DNA of 27,506 nucleotides from the IMG/VR virus record IMGVR_UViG_3300025138_000267, positions 1-27,506 of that record; one strand, given 5' to 3'. A model generated the notes under the pieces. The model did no database searches. It had not been told where the DNA came from and saw nothing but the letters and a program-made list of their open reading frames with translations. The position numbers and the translations under genes are program-made. This DNA comes from a virus. Shown one piece after another: positions 1 to 9,644 of the stretch; within the stretch, counting starts at the first letter, position 1, and each line of letters starts with the position of its first letter.

Positions 1-1
1 T

Positions 2-3000
2 GATACAGCAGGAACAGTCGACAATCCACTAATAGACAACGCTAAAAACCCAATACTTAAGGACCCTAAAGTAGGTACTAAAGCTAGAATAGGTCGTGTT
101 GTGGGGGATAAAGTAGAAGTTTTAAAAGGGGTTATAGAAGATGGACCTAATGGTCTTGAGTTAGTTTCTAAAGAAGGTAAAGGAACTATTAGAACTCCTT
201 TAAACAACGAACAAGTACTTAATCCTACTAAAAAAGATATAACACAATTAGAGACTTTAGCCCCTAGTATTAAAGAAAATAAAGCTAAAGTTAAATCTAA
301 GAAACAACAACTTCTTGAGAGTAAAAAAGAAGAAAACAAAAAAGACATTGATACGAAAGAAAAAGAACTTAATGAAGCAGGGTTTGAATCATATGAAGAA
401 TTTGACCAAGATGGAAACTCAATTAAAGGAGTTAGAAAAATACGAGAGAAAAAACCTTCTAAAAGACCAGGCAAATTTATAGGTAAAAAGATTATAGAAG
501 GATTAAAAGAAGCAAAAACTCTAGGACAAGTATTTAATAAATTAGGTACTGTGTTTAAAGAAAGACTTACAAAACCTCAAGCTTCTCTTCTACAAAAATT
601 AAGAGCTCTACCTAATATAAAGAAAACAAAATTTAATGTTACCCCTGGGTTAGAGGCTGTAGGAGATGTTGCTGAATATGGGACATATACTACTATAACA
701 GATTCAGTCGCTGTTTCAGATAATGCAGATGCAGAAACTGTATTGCACGAATCTACGCATGCTGCTACTGCTCTTTGGGTAAGACAGAATGTTAAGAAAG
801 GTAAAGGCGTTACTGCTTTAGGCAGACGTATGGTTAATTTATATGAGCAAGCTAAACAAGCTAGTAGAGACAGTGGATTTGCATTTGATAATGAGCTAGC
901 TACTATGGACGAGTTTATTACAGAAGCTTTTAATAACCAAGAGTTTCAAAAGTTTTTAGCCGAGACCCCTAGTACAGAATCAACACCCACAACTATATCT
1001 AGTTTATGGACAGACTTTGTAGAGGTAGTAACTGAAGCATTAGGTCTATCAAATATAGAAAATACTTTGTTAAATGATGTGATTTCTTTAGCTCCAGAAT
1101 TATTTAAAGGTCCTAACGCAGAAGTACAAGCTCAAGGTCCTAATACCGTTCTACCTAAAAAGAAAAAATCTAGAAATCAACTAATGCAAGAAATAGAAAA
1201 TGTTAAAACTCCTAAAGAAAAACTAAATGACAGACGTAAGAAAGCAAAAAAAACAACTGATGACCCTGCAGACCCATTCTATAAAAGTAATAAAACTATA
1301 GGAGAGAAAGCTCGCGGCTTCCAAAATGCTGTATTTGGGTATGACATAGGTCTTTATAATAGACTAAAAGATGAAATAATAAAAGTAAGTAAAAGTCCGT
1401 CTGTTCGAGAATCAAAAAAATTTATAGAGGATACTTTAGCAAAAATAAGCATAGCTCAAGCCGTTCATGCACAAACATTAGCTGGAGCATTTAAAGAGTT
1501 GGGAAATATGATTTATAACCCAGTTATTGAAAAATTTGAAGTAATAAAAGATGCATATAATTTACGTAATATAGAAAATATGGTTCGTAGCTTTGCTAAA
1601 AATAATTTTAAAAAAGGTTTAATACTTAAACAGTCTGATATAACTGCAGCTGAAAAATATATTTCTCAAGCTATTACAGCAAAACAATTTAAAGCTATTA
1701 TAGAAAATAATAAAGATATTGAAGCAGAGGGTAGACGTTTAGTAAGGCAAGGTAAAAATGAAAAAGCGAAAGAAGTAATGAAAGGTTATGTTCTTGTAGA
1801 CCAAACAGAAGCTCAAATAGATACTATGATTAAACGTTTCGATGACTACCCAGAAATAGCAGAAATTCAACAATCATGGATAGGAGTAAAAAACAATGTA
1901 CTTCAGTTCTTATTAGATACTGAAGTAATAGATCAAGAACAATTTGATGAATATACTTTGGTGGGGGGAGCAAGTAAAGACTCTTTAGATAAGCTTCGAG
2001 AAGATGTCTTTGTACCTCTTTATAGAGAAGGACAAACAAATGTACCTAGACCTGTTAAAAAAGGAACTAAAAGCGGAAGAGGTATATTTGTTCCTCGAAA
2101 AGGCTCTATTGAACCAGTAGATAATGTATTTTTAAATATGGATATTTTTGTTCAAGCGGGTATTACTCAAGGCATAGCAAATAAAACAGCACTTAATAAA
2201 ATAAGAACGGCTATAGAAGTTCAAACAGATGAGAATTTAATTGTACGTCCTACAGCAGAAAGAACGCGAGGGTTTGAAGACAACGCAGTAGAAGTAAGTG
2301 AGATTGGTCCTGATGGTAAACAAAGAAAACAACTGTATGAATACTCTAATATAATGTATGCAAAAGCTACTAACGGGGCTGCAAAAGCTATGGAAGCAGG
2401 AAATGTATTTTTAGCTAATGCGTCTACTCTGTTAAGAGATCAAATTGTTTTAAACCCTGTATTTGGAGTAGCTCAAACGTTTATACAAGATATGTATAGT
2501 GCTATGTATACTTCGGGATTAAGGTATGGTTGGCTAATGATTCCTTTAAGGGTAATGTATGAATTCCCTATGACTATATTAAATTTAAGTAGTACTCATA
2601 AAAAAATAAGTAAATATGGAGCCGTTGGGGGTTACGCATTTAAACAAAACGATAACTCTATTGATGCAGATATAAATGCTCCTGGATTTTATAATGGTTT
2701 AATAAGAAGACTTAGTCGTATTCCAGGAACTAATATACCCTCAGGTATAACTCAAGAAGGAGCACTTAGAATAGGTAATACAAAACTATCCATAGGTGGT
2801 CTTTTAAATAGAATTGCTATGGCTTCCGATAACTCTGTAAGACAGGCAGTATATCAACAAGCTTTAATGGAAAACAAGAGTCAAAGAAGAGCACTTGAAA
2901 TGGCTTTTGAAATAATTAACTTTAGAAAAACAGGAGACCATCAGTTAATAACTGCAGCAAGACAGTATATTCCTTTCTTTGGAGCTGCTCTACAAGCATT

Positions 3001-4234
3001 ATCTGTACAAGGTAAAGTAATACAAGGACTTGTTAAACCGCAATCAGGAGTAACTCCTACCGACCTAAGAGAAGCTCGAATAAACTTTTTAGTTACTTGG
3101 GCTGGAACAGCAGGTATGACTTTATTGTATAACATATTGATGGATGATGAGGAAGATAAAATAATAGATTCATTCTCTGACTATGTACCTATGTCTGAAG
3201 AACTTAAAGAATACCTTAAAGAAGCAAGAAGAAACTTTAATCAACTAGATAACAAGATTAGAGATAGAAGATTTATTATAGGAGACGATGGCTTTCATCT
3301 TACTCTACGTCCAGATTTATTTACTTATATATCAAAAATAATACCTGAACAATCATACCAAACTATAATTGCAGAAAACCAAGATGCTGCTAAATTTTGG
3401 AGTAGCATTAAAAGAAATTTAAAAGAGATAGTCTCATTAAACTTAATACCTCAAGCTATACGTCCTTTGGTAGATTTATATTATAACGAAGACAATAGAA
3501 CAGGAAGACCAATTGTGCCTGACAGAATGCAAGACCTAGAACCTGAGATGCAGTATAATTCAAACACTTCTGAAGCGGCTAAAAAAATAGCCGAAATTAC
3601 TGGGTTTTCTCCTATACAAGTAGACTATTTCTTTAGACAATATACAGGGTATACTGGAGGTTTAGTATCAATGATAACTGATGCATACTTCTTAGAAGCT
3701 GATACTAATCCTAATAGAAAAAATAAACCTGCCGTGACTACAAGAGACAAAATAGCGTCTTTCCCTGGTATGACTAACTTCTACACAAGAGATAAAGATA
3801 ATAGATTTATGTCTAACTTCTACGAATTAAAAAATAAGGCATCCCAAGTTGGGGCTATATTTAGAGCTTTAGATAAATCTCCTAACCCTGAAGATCAACT
3901 TAAAGCTCAAAGTTATCTTAATGAAGGTAATAACCGTCTAATATATAATACAAATGTAGAGATAGAGCAAATACAACTAGTACTTTCTGAAATAAGAAAA
4001 GGTCGTCAAAATATTTATGACCAACCTGCAAACGGTATTTACAACGGTAGACGAATGACAGATGAATTTAAACGATTATTACTGAAGGATTTAGACAAAC
4101 AAGAAGTAGAAGCCCTACAAACCGTGCATGATTTAAGAGTAAAGATTTATGGAGTTAATCCTTTTTATAACTCTAAAACTGATGAGTATTTCCCTGGTTT
4201 TAATTCTACTGATTTCTTTGGTAAAGGTAACTAA
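2..4234 (+). CDS. C-terminal part of giant polyvalent-type phage protein with HExxH metallopeptidase motif and LPD38-like region (5' partial)
   Basis: The frame is open from base 2, so the GTG at 101 is probably an internal Val codon and the true start lies outside the window. At least 1,410 residues are present. An HExxH zinc-peptidase motif (HESTH) is encoded at 746-760, and a Glu in the segment EFITEAF (911-931) could be the third zinc ligand; this resembles the MPTase domains of phage polyvalent proteins. Long Lys/Glu-rich helical stretches follow. Around 2917-3140 there is a motif like the Large Polyvalent Domain LPD38 (NFRKTGD, then AARQYIPFFGAALQA), followed by a hydrophobic segment (VTWAGTAGMTLLYNILM). 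Such giant proteins are typically internal virion proteins injected with the DNA, and the rightward late-gene orientation fits this. The role is inferred. The peptidase may be inactive. Confidence 0.8.
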   Translation, partial: DTAGTVDNPLIDNAKNPILKDPKVGTKARIGRVVGDKVEVLKGVIEDGPNGLELVSKEGKGTIRTPLNNEQVLNPTKKDITQLETLAPSIKENKAKVKSKKQQLLESKKEENKKDIDTKEKELNEAGFESYEEFDQDGNSIKGVRKIREKKPSKRPGKFIGKKIIEGLKEAKTLGQVFNKLGTVFKERLTKPQASLLQKLRALPNIKKTKFNVTPGLEAVGDVAEYGTYTTITDSVAVSDNADAETVLHESTHAATALWVRQNVKKGKGVTALGRRMVNLYEQAKQASRDSGFAFDNELATMDEFITEAFNNQEFQKFLAETPSTESTPTTISSLWTDFVEVVTEALGLSNIENTLLNDVISLAPELFKGPNAEVQAQGPNTVLPKKKKSRNQLMQEIENVKTPKEKLNDRRKKAKKTTDDPADPFYKSNKTIGEKARGFQNAVFGYDIGLYNRLKDEIIKVSKSPSVRESKKFIEDTLAKISIAQAVHAQTLAGAFKELGNMIYNPVIEKFEVIKDAYNLRNIENMVRSFAKNNFKKGLILKQSDITAAEKYISQAITAKQFKAIIENNKDIEAEGRRLVRQGKNEKAKEVMKGYVLVDQTEAQIDTMIKRFDDYPEIAEIQQSWIGVKNNVLQFLLDTEVIDQEQFDEYTLVGGASKDSLDKLREDVFVPLYREGQTNVPRPVKKGTKSGRGIFVPRKGSIEPVDNVFLNMDIFVQAGITQGIANKTALNKIRTAIEVQTDENLIVRPTAERTRGFEDNAVEVSEIGPDGKQRKQLYEYSNIMYAKATNGAAKAMEAGNVFLANASTLLRDQIVLNPVFGVAQTFIQDMYSAMYTSGLRYGWLMIPLRVMYEFPMTILNLSSTHKKISKYGAVGGYAFKQNDNSIDADINAPGFYNGLIRRLSRIPGTNIPSGITQEGALRIGNTKLSIGGLLNRIAMASDNSVRQAVYQQALMENKSQRRALEMAFEIINFRKTGDHQLITAARQYIPFFGAALQALSVQGKVIQGLVKPQSGVTPTDLREARINFLVTWAGTAGMTLLYNILMDDEEDKIIDSFSDYVPMSEELKEYLKEARRNFNQLDNKIRDRRFIIGDDGFHLTLRPDLFTYISKIIPEQSYQTIIAENQDAAKFWSSIKRNLKEIVSLNLIPQAIRPLVDLYYNEDNRTGRPIVPDRMQDLEPEMQYNSNTSEAAKKIAEITGFSPIQVDYFFRQYTGYTGGLVSMITDAYFLEADTNPNRKNKPAVTTRDKIASFPGMTNFYTRDKDNRFMSNFYELKNKASQVGAIFRALDKSPNPEDQLKAQSYLNEGNNRLIYNTNVEIEQIQLVLSEIRKGRQNIYDQPANGIYNGRRMTDEFKRLLLKDLDKQEVEALQTVHDLRVKIYGVNPFYNSKTDEYFPGFNSTDFFGKGN

Positions 4235-4425
4235 CCTATCCTCCAAGCTCTAACACCTAGATGATTATCCTTTGACGTAGCATACGTCTTAACTTTTACT
4301 TTAGCCCTTTTAGCACCTGACTCTATAGCGTATATCATATGAGATGTCTTAAGAGTAGGTACAAAAAAACTCTCCCCTATCTGCATACCATCAAAGGGGA
4401 AAATCCATTCCACTTCCTCATACAA
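4231..4425 (-). CDS. small conserved-type phage protein, function unknown
   Basis: Encodes 64 aa, last gene of the leftward block. It starts with WIFPFDGMQIGESFFVP, a pattern familiar from small phage proteins of unknown role (hydrophobic-GESFFVP, then a basic middle and a terminal RAWRIG); no function is known to me. The start is uncertain: a TTG at 4425 overlaps the primase stop by 8 nt, and a GTG at 4413 lies right behind a GAGGA sequence. The stop overlaps the stop of the rightward giant gene by 4 nt (CTAA), so there is no room for an intergenic terminator between the convergent transcripts. Confidence 0.7.
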   Translation of the reverse strand: MYEEVEWIFPFDGMQIGESFFVPTLKTSHMIYAIESGAKRAKVKVKTYATSKDNHLGVRAWRIG

Positions 4426-7264
4426 GTTCAGGGTCTATTTCCTTTATAACATCCTTTGGTAGAGTGTCGGTATTTATAATGTAAGCATTAAGATTAAACT
4501 CGTCTAAACCTGGCTTCCATCCTGATGCCATCTTCTTACGTTTCTCTGTAATATCTATGCCATTTTGTTTTAGTTGATATATAAACTGCTTAGGAGATAT
4601 ACGTTCCTCCTCTATCAACCATTTTCTAAACGTAGACTTAACAATACACAGTTCTTTTTTATCCGTATCAAGTCTAATAAGAAGTTGATTTCTAGGTTCT
4701 AAAATAACTTTATTCTCATGTATTTCTAGTATAGAGTTGTTGTTCTTAGATACAAATTCTCCAATTAAAGATTGATAGTTTCTATCGGCATTGTGATCTG
4801 CGTTATCTCTAATGTCTATCAGCTCGCTTATTACTTTTGAAAATACTCTGTCTATATCTATACTTACAATGTTAGCTTGGTGCGCTATCTCTCCTGATAC
4901 CATAGCTACCGAAACTAAGTTCTCATAGAATCTGTATGCAGTGTCATCACCAAAGTCTGTTTTAAATTTAGTTACCCAGTAGTTTAGCTTCTTATCTATC
5001 TCACTTCTTTCGTACTTGAATAATGCCTTAATAAACTCTGGGCCTGCCCATCCATGGTTAGTTAGTAGAGGGTTAAACATACTACGCCCCTCTGCAGGGT
5101 TATCTACAAGTATCTTAGGTTTATGTAAGTAAAACTCAATAAGTCTAGCTATCTCACCATTCGGATCTTTCTTAGTGATAGTGAGCTTATCTATCAAAGA
5201 GTGGTTAGTGGTAAACATACCAATGAGTGAAGCATTATCTTCATGCTTTCTTTCAGCGTTTATAGATGCTTGCATACGAAGCTTGGCTTTACCTTGAGAT
5301 ATCTTATGAATAGTTTGAGACAACACTACCCCATCCATATTACCTACTTCATCCATTCCAAAAGGTAAGTTGTGTAAGGATAAGAACCTCCCTGTAAGTC
5401 CATTAGGAGTAGTCTCTAATATAGACAAGTGTTTAGGGTGACCCCATATACTTAAAGCTGAATACAAAGCACCCGTCTTACCTGCACCTGTATCTCCAGT
5501 TAAAGATATGCTTACCCCTGAAGTGGATGTGTAGGGCATAAGAGCAGAACCAAACCCTGCTAACATAACAAAGGCATGTATCTCAAAACCTGGTTGATTA
5601 AGTTTAGTAGTAACCTCTTTCCATATATCATAAGAACCTTTTCTCTCCAAGTGTTTTGTTATGTTATTACACAATGGAGAGGTAGGGCTATCTATCTCTT
5701 GTCCATCTCGATTTATTTCTAGCCCTCCTATAACAAAAGCATCTTCTTTAATCGTCCATCCCATCTGAGTTCTCATTTTTGACGCTGATTTGTCAGTCTG
5801 TAAATATTCACCCCATGCTACTAAATAATCCATAATAAGTTTCCATTGGTTGTTTTTGGGGTTAAACAACAGCCCGTTTTTAGATACTAATTTTCTTAGT
5901 TCGTTACCATCATATATTATACTAAATGGCACATAAAATTCTGCAGGTTCATCATGAGGAGAATCCAACTTCATGAGCATACAGTTACCCTCATCTGGAC
6001 TAATAACTCTTCTCAAAGAATAGAAGTCATAAGTAGAAACCTTATGTGTCTTCTGTTCTACTAACTGCCCATCCTCGTCATAGACGGGTGCAGGCTTAAA
6101 GTATATACCACCACTCTGACCTCTATAAAATCCTTCTCGTTCTAATTCTGCGGGAAGTCCTTGTAGACTGGTAGTTACCGAAGGTACTCCGTTAGGTAAT
6201 ATTTCTGTTTTAGTGACTATAGGATTTCTAGTAGTAGGTGCAGGTACAAATACTTTACCTAGTACTAAAGGGTTTGTAATTTTCCCTTGATGGGGACACT
6301 GCTCGCATATCCCAGGATTAAGATTGTCAAAGACAGCACAGGATTGAGGTTTGTCTTGAGTTTGATTAGCTTTTCTTTCAGTACCTTCTTTAGTATACCC
6401 TGGATAATCTTTAGATAATGCATGTATTGCTGTGTCTCTATCTATACAATGTTGAGCTATTGATAACCCTGCGTACCACAAAGGTTCTGATAAAGATGTT
6501 CTATTCCTAATGATGTGCCTTATCTGTAGACAACCCTCAGTTGATTCCTCGTCTAAACTTTTAGTAGCTAACGTATCAAACTTAGAAGAAAAGTTATCCA
6601 CACCATTAAGTTTTCTAGATACCTCTGATAGTTTAGTTTTTACTATCTCTTCTAAAGGCATGATGGCTTCACCTAAAAACTCTTTGAACATACTAAATTG
6701 ATATACCTGAGCAGTTTGGTCAAGTATTTTAGTAGGGGTTGGAGGATCAGACTTAAAGTTTAATGTATCTGGGCATCTAAGTATTCTAGCTTTGTCTGCC
6801 GTAACCGCAGGGTCAATCCCAAGTCCGTTACTTAAACATAGTTGTTTGAACTTGTCTGCGTATAGTTTCCACTCTTGCACTGGAACATCTTGGTCAAGCA
6901 TCCAATAAGCATGGATACCGTTACCGCTATCTACGGTAACTGGCGGCGGTAGTTGTTGTGAGCTAACAAACTTACTTAAAGATTCTAAAGCATCTTCTTT
7001 ACTATCGAAGTCTTTAGTTACGCCTACGTCTAAATCTACGAAGAAAGACTTAAGGTACTTAGAGTTCTTTCTACTATGTCCATCAAAGCTAGCCATGCCA
7101 ATAAACACATGGTTATCCGCTTTCTTATCTTCTATGGTATCAACTAGCTCTTCGATAGTATCGACAAAGATATGGCGCATGTGAGCGTTATCTCCTGAAG
7201 GTAAGATGGCGACACAATATGTACCTGTTGAGGGTAATAGATTCTTATAAAAGTCTATATTCAT
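4418..7264 (-). CDS. AEP primase-helicase fusion (DUF927-type ATPase)
   Basis: This 948-aa replication protein probably primes and unwinds DNA. The N-terminal archaeo-eukaryotic primase-type domain shows the catalytic D77-L-D79 (FFVDLDVG), an SGNGIHAYW motif with H118, and a conserved Asp151...Arg160 segment. A Cys/His cluster (C309, C320, C323, H325) looks like a zinc site between the domains. The C-terminal helicase has a Walker A at 590-597 (GDTGAGKT) and a Walker B-like PFGMDEV with D638/E639, in the arrangement of DUF927/SF3-like phage helicases. Its ATG overlaps the stop of the HTH gene in an ATGA. Together with Pol, SSB and SNF2 helicase it completes a replisome. Family assignment is by motif reading; polymerase activity is untested. 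Confidence 0.88.
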   Translation of the reverse strand: MNIDFYKNLLPSTGTYCVAILPSGDNAHMRHIFVDTIEELVDTIEDKKADNHVFIGMASFDGHSRKNSKYLKSFFVDLDVGVTKDFDSKEDALESLSKFVSSQQLPPPVTVDSGNGIHAYWMLDQDVPVQEWKLYADKFKQLCLSNGLGIDPAVTADKARILRCPDTLNFKSDPPTPTKILDQTAQVYQFSMFKEFLGEAIMPLEEIVKTKLSEVSRKLNGVDNFSSKFDTLATKSLDEESTEGCLQIRHIIRNRTSLSEPLWYAGLSIAQHCIDRDTAIHALSKDYPGYTKEGTERKANQTQDKPQSCAVFDNLNPGICEQCPHQGKITNPLVLGKVFVPAPTTRNPIVTKTEILPNGVPSVTTSLQGLPAELEREGFYRGQSGGIYFKPAPVYDEDGQLVEQKTHKVSTYDFYSLRRVISPDEGNCMLMKLDSPHDEPAEFYVPFSIIYDGNELRKLVSKNGLLFNPKNNQWKLIMDYLVAWGEYLQTDKSASKMRTQMGWTIKEDAFVIGGLEINRDGQEIDSPTSPLCNNITKHLERKGSYDIWKEVTTKLNQPGFEIHAFVMLAGFGSALMPYTSTSGVSISLTGDTGAGKTGALYSALSIWGHPKHLSILETTPNGLTGRFLSLHNLPFGMDEVGNMDGVVLSQTIHKISQGKAKLRMQASINAERKHEDNASLIGMFTTNHSLIDKLTITKKDPNGEIARLIEFYLHKPKILVDNPAEGRSMFNPLLTNHGWAGPEFIKALFKYERSEIDKKLNYWVTKFKTDFGDDTAYRFYENLVSVAMVSGEIAHQANIVSIDIDRVFSKVISELIDIRDNADHNADRNYQSLIGEFVSKNNNSILEIHENKVILEPRNQLLIRLDTDKKELCIVKSTFRKWLIEEERISPKQFIYQLKQNGIDITEKRKKMASGWKPGLDEFNLNAYIINTDTLPKDVIKEIDPELV

Positions 7265-7572
7265 AAGACAGGTCTAACTTCAGATTCTATAAATACTTTT
7301 GCACTAGCTAAATTATTAGCAGGTAATACTCCATCTGCTAACCCTTGCTCTACAAGATCTATAAATTTTTGTATCCTTATATTATTTGAGTTCCTTATTT
7401 TTCCCTCTCTGTACCAAGCATGCAGAGTCATACGAGATATATCTAATCCCTCAGCTACATACTTAGATGGTAAGTTTGCTTTAATACATAGTCTAGCTAA
7501 TTTAACTCCTACTTTAGATTCATCAGCTCTATCTAAACCTAATACAAATCTTTCACTTAATGGTCTTGGCAT
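7261..7572 (-). CDS. small helix-turn-helix protein
   Basis: Encodes 103 aa. Residues about 35-60 (PSKYVAEGLDISRMTLHAWYREGKI) read as a helix-turn-helix: an Ala/Gly turn, then a recognition helix ending in HAWY and a basic tail. It could be a transcription regulator or a replication accessory factor sitting directly upstream of the primase. A GGAGG Shine-Dalgarno lies about 9 nt before the ATG, and the ATG overlaps the previous stop by 1 nt (TAATG); the stop overlaps the primase start (ATGA). No ligand-binding domain is visible. Confidence 0.75.
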   Translation of the reverse strand: MPRPLSERFVLGLDRADESKVGVKLARLCIKANLPSKYVAEGLDISRMTLHAWYREGKIRNSNNIRIQKFIDLVEQGLADGVLPANNLASAKVFIESEVRPVL

Positions 7573-8408
7573 TATTTATTCCTCCATTTATCTACTATTT
7601 TTTGAGCCTCTTTAGACTCTTCTTTTGATTTGATTGCTACTTTATTTTCTTTAGTAGCATCAAACGATTCAAACTTAACTGCTTCTTTTTCAGCCGTAAT
7701 ATCAGGTTGATATACAGTAAGTTTTATTGCGTTGTGTGCAGCTTGGTTATCCCCTTGAGTCTTTACAGTCTCTATATCATAGTCTTCTACTGCATCTACA
7801 GGAGAGAACAAAGCTCTGGGTTTCTGAGAGTTAGCATCAAATTGCATCTTAGTAACAATTCTACCTGCACTTACATTGTTATCTGCGAGCATCTGAATGT
7901 ATGGTTTGAAAGGCCATTTACCTTTTTCTTCTTTCCCAAAACAAGAGTTAGAAGGAAGGACTAATTCTAAAATATCTCCGCTAGGGTCGTTGGCTAAAAC
8001 TAAAGCTACCCTCCAAGATATTCTACAAGATGTTCCTACACCTCCATGGCCAGAGCCTCGTACACTATTAGGACATGTATAACAAGACTCGGCTTGAGGT
8101 TTCCTCACTTCTACATCTGGTTTATTGGAATCATTAGACCAACATACTGGACTCACCTTTTTCCCCTCTTCATACGAATCCTCATAATACACCCTTGACG
8201 GCGTATGTGCCATCTTGACAATTATGATATTCATGATATAGGATTCAGCCGTACTTACCTCTTTACCCCCAACTATTTTTCTAAACCTACCTCCTCTCAG
8301 CGATATACGTTTAGTCTGATTAGAGAAATTACTCTGTGATACTGCAATAGTATCTTCATCTAATCCGATGTTAGGGTTTTTTTCTAGTATGGCTTTAAGT
8401 TTATCCAT
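7572..8408 (-). CDS. cysteine-cluster phage protein next to SSB, function unknown
   Basis: Encodes 278 aa. The core holds a Cys cluster C89, C109-x2-C112, C128 (plus C156) that could bind zinc or an Fe-S cluster. It is flanked by strands and a motif WPFKPYIQMLA, then a segment ending PRALFSPVDAVEDYD. The C-terminus is charged and probably disordered. It sits 5 nt downstream of the SSB-like gene and upstream of the primase, so a role in replication is likely by position. I recognise the pattern from podovirus replication clusters but know no function. Confidence 0.75.
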   Translation of the reverse strand: MDKLKAILEKNPNIGLDEDTIAVSQSNFSNQTKRISLRGGRFRKIVGGKEVSTAESYIMNIIIVKMAHTPSRVYYEDSYEEGKKVSPVCWSNDSNKPDVEVRKPQAESCYTCPNSVRGSGHGGVGTSCRISWRVALVLANDPSGDILELVLPSNSCFGKEEKGKWPFKPYIQMLADNNVSAGRIVTKMQFDANSQKPRALFSPVDAVEDYDIETVKTQGDNQAAHNAIKLTVYQPDITAEKEAVKFESFDATKENKVAIKSKEESKEAQKIVDKWRNK

Positions 8409-8413
8409 AGTTC

Positions 8414-9184
8414 CTATTTAGCCCCCCATTTACTTACGATGTCAGCAATGTCGTTACTGCCGTCATCCGTGGGTTGAGTTTTAACAACTTCAGGTGCAGG
8501 GACTGCTTGTACAGGAGGAACTTTAGCTGCATTCCCTGTAAATACTACATCTCGATCACTAGCAATTGCATTTGCTTTACCTTCAGGAGTGGCTTCTACA
8601 ATAACTTCAGGTAGAACTACTCCTTGCTCAAAGACTTCAGCACCTTCTGCAGGTTTGTTATGCACATACCCTGTCGTTTCTTCAAAACCAAAACGTCCTG
8701 CACCTTCTGAACCTTCTACCAATGTAATCACTTGTACCGCTCTAAGTCTTAATGCAACTCCTGCACCTACAATAGCAGTAAAGTATGGAGATACAGTAGC
8801 ATTTACTTTCACTTCTGAACCACCCCATATATTACTTTCTACCATAGCATTACCTTGAGCATCAAAGACTGCGGGTTTATACATTGCTTTAGATTTAAAC
8901 TTAAAGATGACATTCCCAGTAGGTTGTCCTGCATCATCAAGCTCATCCGAGTACGGAGGATTTGCAGTCTTTAAATCTTTCTTTTTTTGTTTCTTCATTT
9001 CTTCTTGCACGTTAGTTGAAAAAACTTCGTTGATTGTATCAACAATAGGTTTAGCTTTATCTGCTGACAACACAAGATTAACTTTGTATTCTCCCTCTGC
9101 TGAAAATTTAGTATCTGGTTTAGATAACCAAGGATACAAAGCTACTCCCGTAGGTGTAGTTATTACTTTTGATTCTACTGCCAT
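8414..9184 (-). CDS. T7 gp2.5-like single-stranded DNA-binding protein
   Basis: Encodes 256 aa. The order of motifs follows T7 gp2.5: GEYKVNLVL near the N-terminus, an insert with NPPY, then a strand FKFKSKAMYKP, DAQGNAM, GGSEVKVNATVSPYF, GAGVALRLRAVQVITL and GFEETTGYV. These are the OB-fold strands of the phage SSB. The protein would coat ssDNA at the fork and in recombination. Unlike T7 gp2.5, the C-terminus does not end in a strongly acidic tail with a terminal Phe; it ends VSKWGAK after a mildly acidic stretch (DDGSNDIADI). DUF2815 proteins share this fold and are the main alternative label. Confidence 0.82.
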   Translation of the reverse strand: MAVESKVITTPTGVALYPWLSKPDTKFSAEGEYKVNLVLSADKAKPIVDTINEVFSTNVQEEMKKQKKKDLKTANPPYSDELDDAGQPTGNVIFKFKSKAMYKPAVFDAQGNAMVESNIWGGSEVKVNATVSPYFTAIVGAGVALRLRAVQVITLVEGSEGAGRFGFEETTGYVHNKPAEGAEVFEQGVVLPEVIVEATPEGKANAIASDRDVVFTGNAAKVPPVQAVPAPEVVKTQPTDDGSNDIADIVSKWGAK

Positions 9185-9197
9185 AATTTATTTCTCC

Positions 9198-9644
9198 TTA
9201 TTTACTAGTTGGTTTACGAACTACAATATTGAACTCCCTCATGGAACTAATTCCTGGAGGTAATCCTTCCTCAGCACGACTTGATAAAAACTCTTTAAAG
9301 TTTGATTGATGTATGCGTTGTTGTAATAATTCTACGGCCTTGTTATCTAACACAAAGTCTTTGAAATTAGTCCAATCGGAACATACATAATTTTCTTTTA
9401 AAGTTTTAATAACCGTACCACTTGAAGTCTTGATGCTATCTGCACCTACTTCGTTACAAGAATGAAGCATCACTTGCTCAAGTTGAGTAAGCTCGGCTTT
9501 TAACTCTTGATCTTTTTTCTGAAACTCTCTAGCACGCATGTCTTTATCGTTTCGGATTGAGATGTAAGCATTAACTATTTCATCTAACGCAATCTTATCG
9601 TTGTTGACAGGTTGTTCTAGAACTTCTTCTACTGAATCATTCAT
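9198..9644 (-). CDS. coiled-coil phage protein, Gam-like or Gp157-like layout
   Basis: Encodes 148 aa. Residues about 30-62 form a charged helix (Lys/Glu/Gln-rich, with leucine spacing) likely to be a coiled coil. A small domain follows (KTSSGTVIKTLKENYVCSDW, then FVLDNKAVELLQQRIHQSNF, then LPPGISSMREFNIVVRK). This layout, a coiled coil followed by a compact C-terminal unit containing Gly-Thr-V/I-K, resembles Mu Gam-like nuclease inhibitors and siphovirus Gp157 proteins. It lies between the SSB and SNF2 helicase genes, where a recombination or end-protection role would fit. That role is inference; sequence similarity to Gam is not decisive. Confidence 0.7.
   Translation of the reverse strand: MNDSVEEVLEQPVNNDKIALDEIVNAYISIRNDKDMRAREFQKKDQELKAELTQLEQVMLHSCNEVGADSIKTSSGTVIKTLKENYVCSDWTNFKDFVLDNKAVELLQQRIHQSNFKEFLSSRAEEGLPPGISSMREFNIVVRKPTSK

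Noticed and set aside
2941-3135. Leftward 64-codon frame inside the giant gene
   Set aside because: Antisense shadow of the LPD38-like region with no start signal.
7150-7165. TTCGATAGTATCGAC resembling the dispersed dyad
   Set aside because: The spacer is 5 nt, not 6, and one arm is imperfect; it lies in primase coding sequence far from the cluster.
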